Position numbers and translations under genes: made by a program. From positions 1-39,243 of the forward strand of contig JBDRKQ010000040.1 in the NCBI GenBank assembly GCA_043813895.1: a DNA stretch of 39,243 bases. Reading direction: 5' to 3'. Positions 1 to 6,496 of the stretch are shown in pieces. This DNA comes from CAZTAR01 sp043813895. Lineage in GTDB: Bacteria; Planctomycetota; Phycisphaerae; UBA1845; UTPLA1. Each line of letters starts with the position of its first letter. The first letter of the stretch is position 1. The notes beneath the pieces are model-generated. The model was not told the DNA's origin, searched no databases, and saw only the letters and a program-made list of their open reading frames with translations.

Positions 1-765
1 ATCCACTACGCCCTGCCTTGGCCGATCGACAGCGTGTACACACCGGACACGAAGAAGGCCAGGCGGATCGAGGTCGGGTTTCGCCATCTGGGCGAGCTCT
101 TCGTCGAGCCGCGCCGATCGGACGTGCTGACCGGCGACGAGAACATCCTCAAAATCATGATGGTCGTGCAATACAAGATCGCCGACCCCGCCAAGTACCT
201 CTTTGGCACGGACGAGCCTCATTGGCTGGTCGAGCGCTCGATCGAGTCGGCCATGAATCAGAGTATCGCGGGCCTCCCCGTGGACGACGTATTGACGACT
301 GCGAAGAACCAGATCCAGATTGAAACGATCGCAATGGCGCAGGCGCTGTTGGACGCCTACGACGCCGGCATCATCCTGCTGGGAGGCACCCTTCAGGAAG
401 TCTCTCCACCCGTGCCGGTTCTGGCGGCGTTCAACGACGTCGCCAGCGCCAAGAAGGACAGCGAGCGGATGGGCGACGAGGCGCGCGAGGACAAGAGCAA
501 GATCACCTTGTCCGCCGACGGCCAGGCCCGGCAGATGATCAGTGAGGCGCAAGCTTACTACGCCGAGCGGGTTGCCGTTGCCAAAGGCGACGCGGACCGC
601 TTTCTCAAGCTGTTCGCCGAATATTGCGACGCGAAAGAGGTGACGCGCACGCGGCTCTACGTGGATGCCATGGAACGTATCTTCACGAACACAAAGCTCA
701 TCATCCTTGACGAAGCCGCCGCCAGCCGTTCCAAGATCACCGTTGTGGAGCAAGCAGGCGGCTAG
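1..765 (+). CDS. hflK: HflK-like SPFH/band 7 membrane protease regulator, 5' end outside the window
   Basis: The reading frame is open from the first base, and its first codons (IHYALPWPIDSVYTPD) match the early part of the SPFH domain in HflK, so the N-terminal membrane anchor lies upstream. The 254 visible residues contain the family signatures LTGDENILKI, a YKIADPAKYLF-like stretch, DDVLTTAKNQIQIE and LQEVSPP. An alanine/glutamate-rich helical tail (AQAYYAERVAVAKGDADRFL) follows. In the known family HflK forms with HflC a membrane complex that controls the FtsH protease. No hflC follows here: the next gene is on the opposite strand and its 3' end overlaps this one by 29 bp. If hflC exists it should be upstream or elsewhere. 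Confidence in the SPFH/HflK family is high; assignment to HflK rather than another SPFH paralogue rests on the GDEN and LQEV motifs. Confidence 0.85.
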   Translation: MHYALPWPIDSVYTPDTKKARRIEVGFRHLGELFVEPRRSDVLTGDENILKIMMVVQYKIADPAKYLFGTDEPHWLVERSIESAMNQSIAGLPVDDVLTTAKNQIQIETIAMAQALLDAYDAGIILLGGTLQEVSPPVPVLAAFNDVASAKKDSERMGDEAREDKSKITLSADGQARQMISEAQAYYAERVAVAKGDADRFLKLFAEYCDAKEVTRTRLYVDAMERIFTNTKLIILDEAAASRSKITVVEQAGG

Positions 766-1261
766 AGCATTTTGAAGTTGAATAGGCACATGCGTCGATG
801 TTTCCAGGATGAGCATTGCCAGCGGAGAAGTACGCCAACGGGCGATAGGACGAGACGATCTCTCCGGTCGCCGTGCGCGACGGGTTGAGGAGTGTTTCCT
901 CATAAAGGACAGTGCCCGGCAGCCCATCGCTCGGCCGTGCGTCGTAGAAGCGAATTCGCATTGTCTCGACCACGGGCGGCGGCTCGTTGAGGTGGTAGAA
1001 GCCCCACCACGAGGCCCGGCGGATCGTCACGGACGAGTCGAGCAGAAAGTCATCCGCCAACTGCTGCCAGACCTCGAAGCCGTAGTAATCGTAGAAAAGC
1101 GTGTCGGACGCCGTCCCCCCAAACCGCCGCGGCTGATGGTCCACGACGATGTCGCCGTTGCGGTAGAGGTCTTCCGGCGTGTGCGGCTCTGCGAGCGCCG
1201 AGGTTGAACCCATCAATACGATCAGCGCCGCGAAGATGAGTTGTAGGCCGAGCTTGTTCAC
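737..1261 (-). CDS. Secreted protein of unknown function, probably 3'-truncated
   Basis: I chose the GTG at 1261-1259 because a GGGAGG lies 6 nt before it; an ATG 7 codons upstream (1282) lacks this. The protein begins with a clear signal peptide (NKLGLQLIFAALIVLMGS, then TSALAEP). The mature part has a FGGTASDTLFYDYYGFEVWQQLADDFLLD stretch followed by short beta-rich segments. This resembles secreted planctomycete proteins that begin with a predicted jelly-roll domain, but I do not recognise a named family with certainty. The last ~25 residues (from about SAGNAHPGNID) lose this character, and the frame runs 29 bp into the tail of the HflK gene. That suggests the original 3' half was lost and the frame ends by chance. 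Function unknown. Confidence 0.5.
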   Translation of the reverse strand: MNKLGLQLIFAALIVLMGSTSALAEPHTPEDLYRNGDIVVDHQPRRFGGTASDTLFYDYYGFEVWQQLADDFLLDSSVTIRRASWWGFYHLNEPPPVVETMRIRFYDARPSDGLPGTVLYEETLLNPSRTATGEIVSSYRPLAYFSAGNAHPGNIDACAYSTSKCSSRLLAPQR

Positions 1262-1547
1262 GCGCTCCCTCCCAGAGCACATCCCCGACTACATATTATC
1301 ATACCCTACTTTCCGGCAGGATTCGAGCCCTAGAACAACGTATGCATAACAAAACCGCCGCCGGGCGTCATCGCCACCGACGGATACTCGTGCAGGCCGG
1401 GTGGAAGAGGTGGGTGGAAAAGGTGTCAGGATGTTTTTGCTATGGCAGGGTGGGCCGCCTTGTTCGGAGGTATGGAAGGCACGGGTGGCGTCGGCCTGTG
1501 GGCACGCTATCATCCACGCACTTCCACCGAGTAGATCAGGCGGGTAG
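1262..1547. other. Intergenic region before the EamA transporter
   Basis: This 286-bp stretch lies between two divergent genes and must hold both promoters, but no good -35/-10 pair stands out. It contains a G-rich segment with GTGGAA, GTGGGTGGAAAAGG and GGCAGGGTGGGC words at about 1400-1455, which looks like degenerate dispersed-repeat DNA rather than coding sequence. No RNA gene was recognised. Confidence 0.4.
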
Positions 1548-2477
1548 ATGACCGAACAGCAGATTCTAGGCCATACGTGTGCGATCCTGACGGCGCTGAC
1601 CTGGGCGTTTGCGATGGTGTGCTTCAAGCTCAGCGGCGAACGTGTCGCGCCGTTGGCGTTGAACCTGTTCAAGAACGTGGTCGGCCTGACGCTGCTCGTT
1701 CTGACGCTGTGGGGCATGTGGGCGATGGGCCGCGGTGACGGCATCGCGATCATCCTTGATGCGCCGTCGAGGGATATCTGGCTGCTGCTTATCAGCGGCG
1801 TGATCGGAATCGCGATGGCGGACACGCTTTTCTTCCACGCACTGAACCTCATCGGCGTCGGCATTGTCGCGATCGTCGACTGCCTATACAGCCCGTTCAT
1901 CATCCTGTTCGCCTTCGTCATGCTCTCGGAATCGCTGAGCTGGCTTCAGTATATCGGCGCGGCGTTGATCCTCTCCGCCGTGCTGGTTTCCTCCAGGCTG
2001 AAGCCGCCTCGGAACCGAACGCACAAACAGTTGATCGCCGGCATTTTGCTGGGCGCGGCGGCGATGGGCCTGATGGCCTTCGGCATCGTGCTGGTCAAAC
2101 CGATCCTCACCGGTTTTCCGCTCATTTGGGCGACGACGCTCAGGGTGTTCGCAGGTACGCTGAGCCTCGTCGTGATCGCGCTGGTGTCGCGCCGGCGGAA
2201 GGACATCTTCTCCGCGTTTCGACCGGCGACCGTGTGGAAGTGGTCCTTGCCCGGGTCCTTTTTGGGCGCGTATGTCTCGATGGTGCTGTGGGTGGCCGGG
2301 TTCAAGTACATCGACGCTTCCGTTGCCAGCATTCTGAACCAAACCTCGACCATCTTCGCGATTGTCCTCGCCACCGTCCTGTTGAAGGAGCCGTTCACCC
2401 GTCGCAAGTTCGCCGTGCTCGTGCTGGCCATGATGGGCGTGGCACTGGTACAACTGGGCGACTACCTGGCGCATTGA
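1548..2477 (+). CDS. EamA/DMT-superfamily transporter
   Basis: The 309-residue protein consists almost entirely of hydrophobic segments and fits the ten-helix, two-EamA-domain layout of drug/metabolite transporters. The first repeat covers about residues 5-145 (for example GHTCAILTALTWAFAMVCFK and ALNLIGVGIVAIVD). The second covers about 160-305, with the typical SVASILNQTSTIFAIVLA segment and a C-terminal FAVLVLAMMGVALVQLG helix. The length is normal for the family. The substrate cannot be read from sequence; family members export amino acids, metabolites or drugs across the inner membrane. The ATG at 1548 has only a weak GGCGGG upstream. The gene stands alone, 243 bp before glnS on the same strand, with a dispersed repeat between them. 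Confidence 0.9.
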   Translation: MTEQQILGHTCAILTALTWAFAMVCFKLSGERVAPLALNLFKNVVGLTLLVLTLWGMWAMGRGDGIAIILDAPSRDIWLLLISGVIGIAMADTLFFHALNLIGVGIVAIVDCLYSPFIILFAFVMLSESLSWLQYIGAALILSAVLVSSRLKPPRNRTHKQLIAGILLGAAAMGLMAFGIVLVKPILTGFPLIWATTLRVFAGTLSLVVIALVSRRRKDIFSAFRPATVWKWSLPGSFLGAYVSMVLWVAGFKYIDASVASILNQTSTIFAIVLATVLLKEPFTRRKFAVLVLAMMGVALVQLGDYLAH

Positions 2478-2520
2478 ATCCTGTAGTAGGATGCCCTCTC
2501 GCGATCCAACCGGCTTGATC

Positions 2521-2609
2521 GGAGCCGCGACCGTAAGGGAGTCGGTCAACGCCCAGATCAAGAGGCCTTCTCGGCGAACACTGACCGCTTGCTGACGCGC
2601 GGGGCTCTG
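2521..2609. repeat. Dispersed 89-bp element (copy A) with AGAGCCGCG / CGCG-GCTCT ends
   Basis: This stretch aligns end to end with 24407-24494. Both start with RGAGCCGCGACCGT and a GGGAG word, and both end with TGACCGCTTGCT, ACGCGCG and GGCTCTG, while the interior differs. The ends are imperfect inverted repeats here and better ones in the other copy. No ORF spans it. It sits between the EamA gene and glnS and looks like a small non-autonomous palindromic repeat. Confidence 0.65.
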
Positions 2610-2720
2610 GTTGGCGCCGGCCCCCCTTCCCAAACCGCGGGAAACAGCCGAGAATCCGAAAGGCCCTGCGGATCGGGGCGTGCGGCCTTCGCCGACAAGC
2701 GGCATTGAGGAACCAATGGC

Positions 2721-4454
2721 ATGGGTACGAACGACGATACGACAGGCCTGAACTTCATCCGGGAAATCATCGAGAACGACAACCGCACGGGCAAGTGGGG
2801 CGGACGGGTGCAGACACGGTTCCCGCCGGAGCCGAACGGCTACCTCCATATCGGCCATGCCATGGCGATCCATCTGAGCTTCGGCCTGGCACAGCACTAT
2901 GGCGGCGACTTCTTTCTGCGATTCGACGACACGAACCCCATCAAGGAGGAGCAGGAGTACATCGACTCGATCACCGAGGACGTCCGGTGGCTGGGCTACG
3001 ATCTGGAAGGCCGCGTGCGCTACGCCTCCGACTACTTCGAGCAAATGTACGAGTGGGCCGTCGAACTCATCAAGGCGGGCAAAGCATACGTCTGCGACCT
3101 GACGCCCGAGCAGACGCGCGAATACCGCGGCACACTGACCGCGCCGGGCAGGAACAGCCCCTGCCGCGATCGCACCGTCGAGGAGAACCTGGACCTGTTC
3201 GACCGAATGCGCAAAGGCGAATTCCCCGACGGCTCCCGCACGCTCCGCGCGAAGATCGACATGACGCACCCGAACCTGAACATGCGCGACCCGGTCATGT
3301 ACCGGATTCTCCATGCCAGGCACCCACGACAGGGCGACAAGTGGTGCGTCTACGCGATGTACGACTGGGCCCACGGCCTGGAAGACTCGATCGAGAGCGT
3401 CACACACTCGCTCTGCACACTGGAATTCGAGAACCACCGGCCGCTGTACGACTGGTTCCTCGATGCGATCAACGAAGGTCGCGGGCCGGGGGGAACGTTC
3501 GGCGAGAAGATCCCGCACCCACAGCAGATCGAATTCGCCCGGAAGGACCTAACGCACACCGTGATGAGCAAGCGGAAACTGCTGGAACTCGTGAAGGGCG
3601 GTCACGTCCACGGCTGGGACGATCCACGCTTGCCGACGCTCAGCGGTCTGCGTCGCCGGGGTTACACGCCGGAAGCGGTGCGCGACTTCTGCATCGATAC
3701 CGGCGTGGCGAAGTACGTCAGCATGATCGACATCGTCCGGCTGGAGAATGCCATCCGCGCCGACTTGAACAAGCGCGCGCAGCGCGTGATGGGCGTGCTG
3801 CGCCCGCTGAAGGTCGTCATCGACAACTACCCCGAGGATCATGTCGAGGAACTGGACGCAGTTAACAATCCGGAGGACTCCACTGCCGGCACGCGAAGGG
3901 TGCCGTTCTCCCGCGTGCTTTACATCGAGCGGGACGACTTTCGTGAGGACCCACCGAAGAAGTTCTTCCGGCTCGCGCCAGGTCGTGAGGTGCGGCTGCG
4001 GTATGCGTACTTCGTCACGTGCGTCAATGTCGTGAAGGATGAGCAAACGGGGGAGGTCGTCGAGCTACACTGCACGTACGATCCCGCGACGCGCGGCGGC
4101 GATTCGCCCGACGGAAGGAAGGTCAAAGGAACGATCCACTGGGTTTCGGCCGCGCACGCGGTCCCGGTGAAGGTGCGACTGTACGACCACCTTTTCGTGA
4201 AGGCCGATCCAGGCGAGACAGAGGAGGGACAGGACTGGAAGGACAATCTGAACCCGAACTCACTCGAATGTCTAACGGGCTGTAAGGTCGAACCCGGCCT
4301 CGTGGGCGCGAAGCCGGGCGAGCGATTCCAGTTCGAACGGCAGGGCTACTTCTGTGTCGATCAGGACTCGGCCGACGGGAAACTCGTGTTCAACCGAACG
4401 GTGACGCTGCGCGATTCGTGGTCGAAGATCGAGAAGAAACAGAAACAGGGGTGA
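2721..4454 (+). CDS. glnS: Glutaminyl-tRNA synthetase
   Basis: This is a class I aminoacyl-tRNA synthetase that charges tRNA-Gln with glutamine in the cytoplasm. The 577 residues are close to the usual GlnRS length (E. coli 554). The catalytic Rossmann domain carries PPEPNGYLHIGHA, with the HIGH motif at residues 43-46, and FLRFDDTNP just after it. The KMSKS-equivalent is VMSKR at about residues 281-285. The YDWAHGLEDSIESVTHSLCTLEFENHRPLYDWF stretch is characteristic of GlnRS rather than GluRS. The two beta-barrel anticodon-binding domains fill the C-terminal third. I prefer the ATG at 2721, which leads into the conserved NFIREIIENDN start. A strong hairpin lies about 55 bp downstream. The gene implies direct charging of tRNA-Gln rather than only the GatCAB route. 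Confidence 0.96.
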   Translation: MGTNDDTTGLNFIREIIENDNRTGKWGGRVQTRFPPEPNGYLHIGHAMAIHLSFGLAQHYGGDFFLRFDDTNPIKEEQEYIDSITEDVRWLGYDLEGRVRYASDYFEQMYEWAVELIKAGKAYVCDLTPEQTREYRGTLTAPGRNSPCRDRTVEENLDLFDRMRKGEFPDGSRTLRAKIDMTHPNLNMRDPVMYRILHARHPRQGDKWCVYAMYDWAHGLEDSIESVTHSLCTLEFENHRPLYDWFLDAINEGRGPGGTFGEKIPHPQQIEFARKDLTHTVMSKRKLLELVKGGHVHGWDDPRLPTLSGLRRRGYTPEAVRDFCIDTGVAKYVSMIDIVRLENAIRADLNKRAQRVMGVLRPLKVVIDNYPEDHVEELDAVNNPEDSTAGTRRVPFSRVLYIERDDFREDPPKKFFRLAPGREVRLRYAYFVTCVNVVKDEQTGEVVELHCTYDPATRGGDSPDGRKVKGTIHWVSAAHAVPVKVRLYDHLFVKADPGETEEGQDWKDNLNPNSLECLTGCKVEPGLVGAKPGERFQFERQGYFCVDQDSADGKLVFNRTVTLRDSWSKIEKKQKQG

Positions 4455-4509
4455 GCGCTGCCCGACATGCGGGAGCCCAACGCAGGCCCGGAACAACCCG
4501 ACCAAGTAA

Positions 4510-4542
4510 CACGGGCGCGAGATAGCAACTCTCGCGCCCGTG
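4510..4542 (+). terminator. Strong hairpin between convergent glnS and pseudopilin gene
   Basis: There is a perfect 13-bp stem: CACGGGCGCGAGA at 4510-4522, a 7-nt loop, and TCTCGCGCCCGTG at 4530-4542. It lies 55 bp after the glnS stop and 76 bp before the end of the opposing gene. The T-run (TTTT at 4557-4560) is displaced, so it may act as a bidirectional terminator or mRNA 3' stabiliser rather than a textbook intrinsic terminator. Confidence 0.7.
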
Positions 4543-4618
4543 CATCAGGTCGTTGGTTTTGTGTCGGGCTTTCAATCCCGGTCGGGCAAGGCCACTCGTA
4601 AACGATTGCCCACAGCAG

Positions 4619-5488
4619 CTACAGAGCCGGCCAGGCGGTGTCGGGTTCCGGCCAGATATTCCAGCCCGTGTCCCGTGTGAAACGTGTGTCGATATTGCGG
4701 TATTCGGCATGACCGTCCATGAAGCCCATCGCATAGACGGATATCTTCCGATGCCAGCCAATGCCGAGGAATCCCATCTGTGGTGGAGTTCCCGGCTCCA
4801 CGGCTTCGTACATGTACGCGTTCATCATGTTTTCCATGAATAGCACAAACTCCGCGGCCGACCCGCCAACCTTCTTCGTCAGCATCGCGCTTCCAAAGGC
4901 ATGCATGGCATAGATATCACCGTAGACGTCTTGGCCCGACCCCTCAACCCAATACCAGTCGATCGCGTAGCTGTTGCCATTGGCCTCCCATGAGCCGTAG
5001 CGCGTGTCCACCGGGGGACCCTCCGGTCCATACACCTCACCCACCGTCGGCGTTGCGTTGGATTTGTCGGACGGACAAACGTAGTTCTTGATCGGCGCCG
5101 TTCCCGTAACACCCGGCGCCATGTACTTGTTGTACGGCCGAGCTATAGTCGGAACTTTCCGATAATCCGCGTTCTCGTACTCGCTTTCGATCGTCGTCTG
5201 ATAGCCGCCGTAGATGAACTCAGAAACCAGGTCGGCGCCCCATGGGTTAGATGGCGGAGTAAAGCCGAGATGCCACGGCTGGCTCGGAAAACTCCCCGAA
5301 CCTGTCGGGTCGTTGTCATTCGAATACTGGTCCGCCGTCTGAGCCAATTCGCGGAGGTTTGCACTGCACAGGGCGACGTTCGCCGCTTCCTTCGCCATCG
5401 CCAATGCCGGCAACAGCACAGATATCAACACGGCGATAATCGATATTACCACCAACAACTCGATCAATGTGAATCCCCGTCTACTCAT
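4619..5488 (-). CDS. Type II secretion/type IV pilin-like pseudopilin with C-terminal DGH motif
   Basis: The N-terminus MSRRG/FTLIELLVVISIIAVLISVLLPAL is a class III signal peptide: a short basic leader, cleavage after Gly, Phe+1 that would be methylated, Glu+5, then a long hydrophobic helix. The helix is followed by the usual amphipathic segment (AKEAANVALCSANLRELAQTADQYSND). Near the C-terminus GWHRKISVYAMGFMDGHAEYRN matches the H-Xn-DG motif of planctomycete and verrucomicrobial pseudopilin-like proteins. I chose the ATG at 5488, which has GGGAG 7 nt upstream; an in-frame TTG two codons earlier is too close to that site. Planctomycetes carry many such genes, often isolated as here, and their roles are largely unknown. 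A prepilin peptidase must be encoded elsewhere. Confidence 0.85.
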   Translation of the reverse strand: MSRRGFTLIELLVVISIIAVLISVLLPALAMAKEAANVALCSANLRELAQTADQYSNDNDPTGSGSFPSQPWHLGFTPPSNPWGADLVSEFIYGGYQTTIESEYENADYRKVPTIARPYNKYMAPGVTGTAPIKNYVCPSDKSNATPTVGEVYGPEGPPVDTRYGSWEANGNSYAIDWYWVEGSGQDVYGDIYAMHAFGSAMLTKKVGGSAAEFVLFMENMMNAYMYEAVEPGTPPQMGFLGIGWHRKISVYAMGFMDGHAEYRNIDTRFTRDTGWNIWPEPDTAWPAL

Positions 5489-5620
5489 GGTCAATCTCCC
5501 AATTCACCCGAAAAGGCCGTCTGGCCAGAGCCGGCGGCAGCGCTTCCTGCGCTAACCTCAGTTTTCCCGGCGGAAGCCAAGAAGAGGCCGAGGGCCTCTA
5601 CGCACACCCACTCTCTAGGG

Positions 5621-5626
5621 TATAAT
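5621..5626 (+). promoter_or_regulatory. Candidate -10 box upstream of the ECF sigma gene
   Basis: A perfect TATAAT sits 65 bp before the sigma-factor start, inside an AT-rich patch (GGTATAATAATATG) in otherwise GC-rich DNA. No convincing -35 box lies 16-18 bp upstream, so it may need an activator. The opposite strand also reads TATTAT here, so it could serve the divergent pseudopilin gene. Confidence 0.4.
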
Positions 5627-5690
5627 AATATGCGTACAAAATGCCCCTGTTGGCTCAAAAAAGAGCAAACTTTTCTGTGAGGCATTCTGC

Positions 5691-6299
5691 GTGGCCAACG
5701 AACCCCAAAAGATCACAAGCCTGTTGCGTGCCGTAAGTTCTGGCGCCACAGAGGCTTGGGAACCATTGCTTGATCTGATCTATCGCGAACTCCAGATGCT
5801 CGCGGACAAGCAGATGCGGAGGGAGCGGCGCGGCCACACGTTTCAGAGGACGGCCCTGGTCAACGAGGCGTACATCCGATTGGTCGGCGGCAAGCCTGGC
5901 AACTGGGAAAACCGGGCGCATTTCTTCGCCGCGGCGGCGGAGGCCATGCGGCGAATCCTCGTGGAGCACGCCAGGCAGCGACGGGTACGCGAAGGAGAGC
6001 TCGGGCACATCTCCATTGAGAATGCCCTGGGCCTGGATCCTGTGTCTGACTCGCCGAACTCGTGCCAGACTTCTCCGAATGCGCTTGACGCAGACACCGA
6101 GGCGCTCGACGCAGCCCTGTCCAAGCTGGAAGCCGACGAAGACCGACAGGACTTGAGCACGACCGTGAAGCTGCGATATTTCGTAGGGCTGTCGATCGAA
6201 GAAACCGCCCAGGCACTAGGCAAGTCGGTGGCCAAGGTGAAACGGGACTGGCACTTTGCCAAGGCGTGGCTCTACCATGAACTGAAGAGTAAACGGTGA
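5691..6299 (+). CDS. ECF-type RNA polymerase sigma factor
   Basis: This 202-residue sigma-70-family protein has region 2 at about residues 20-90 (EAWEPLLDLIYRELQMLADKQMRRER, then ALVNEAYIRLVGG, NRAHFFAAAAEAMRRILVEHARQRR). Region 4 is at about 140-200 (VKLRYFVGLSIEETAQALGKSVAKVKRDWHFAKAWLYHEL). The HTFQRTALVNEAYIRLV and EHARQRR words fit the planctomycete/acidobacterial ECF group usually found beside a Ser/Thr kinase, and the next gene is such a kinase. The start is a GTG at 5691 with a GAGG about 9 nt upstream; no better ATG exists in frame. In this group the kinase is thought to regulate the sigma factor in place of a classical anti-sigma factor. Target promoters cannot be seen from this window. 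Confidence 0.92.
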   Translation: MANEPQKITSLLRAVSSGATEAWEPLLDLIYRELQMLADKQMRRERRGHTFQRTALVNEAYIRLVGGKPGNWENRAHFFAAAAEAMRRILVEHARQRRVREGELGHISIENALGLDPVSDSPNSCQTSPNALDADTEALDAALSKLEADEDRQDLSTTVKLRYFVGLSIEETAQALGKSVAKVKRDWHFAKAWLYHELKSKR

Positions 6300-6310
6300 G
6301 CAAGGAGCGG

Positions 6311-6420
6311 CGAGGAGAGCACCGCGTTCACAGAACGCGGCCGGTGATGGAGGAGTGCGCCGCGTGGAGTGCGCCGCGTGGAAAGCGCCGCGAGGAGAGC
6401 ACCGCGTTCACAGAACGCGG
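6311..6420. repeat. Two 30-bp hairpin-bearing direct repeats plus a 14-bp tandem repeat
   Basis: An identical 30-bp word, beginning CGAGGAGAGC and ending CAGAACGCGG, occurs at 6311-6340 and 6391-6420. Each copy ends in a perfect hairpin, CCGCGTTC-ACA-GAACGCGG (6322-6340 and 6402-6420). Between them GGAGTGCGCCGCGT is tandemly repeated (6352-6365, 6366-6379) with a third partial copy. The whole block lies between the sigma gene stop and the kinase start, so its hairpins would be in the intercistronic mRNA if the pair is co-transcribed. Confidence 0.85.
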
Positions 6421-6440
6421 TTCGGTGGACATTGGAGCGA

Positions 6441-6496
6441 AGTCGTCGAGTCGAGGAGTTGTTCCATGAGTCGTCGAGTCGAGGAGTTGTTCCATG
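6441..6496 (+). repeat. Perfect 28-bp tandem duplication covering the kinase ribosome-binding site and start codon
   Basis: The 28-nt unit at 6441-6468 is repeated exactly at 6469-6496. Each unit contains GAGGAG, a 7-nt spacer and ATG, so there are two identical translation start regions. Because 28 is not a multiple of three, the first ATG (6466) opens the kinase frame and the second ATG (6494) opens a different frame of 62 codons ending at 6682. Confidence 0.9.

Noticed and set aside
1418..1431. AAAAGGTGTCAGGA word resembling a repeat found with REP-associated transposases
   Set aside because: Only one half of the palindrome is present and no transposase is nearby, so it is not called a mobile element.
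1884..3518. A 544-codon minus-strand open frame across the EamA and glnS genes
   Set aside because: It spans two well-identified plus-strand genes and encodes no recognised motif.
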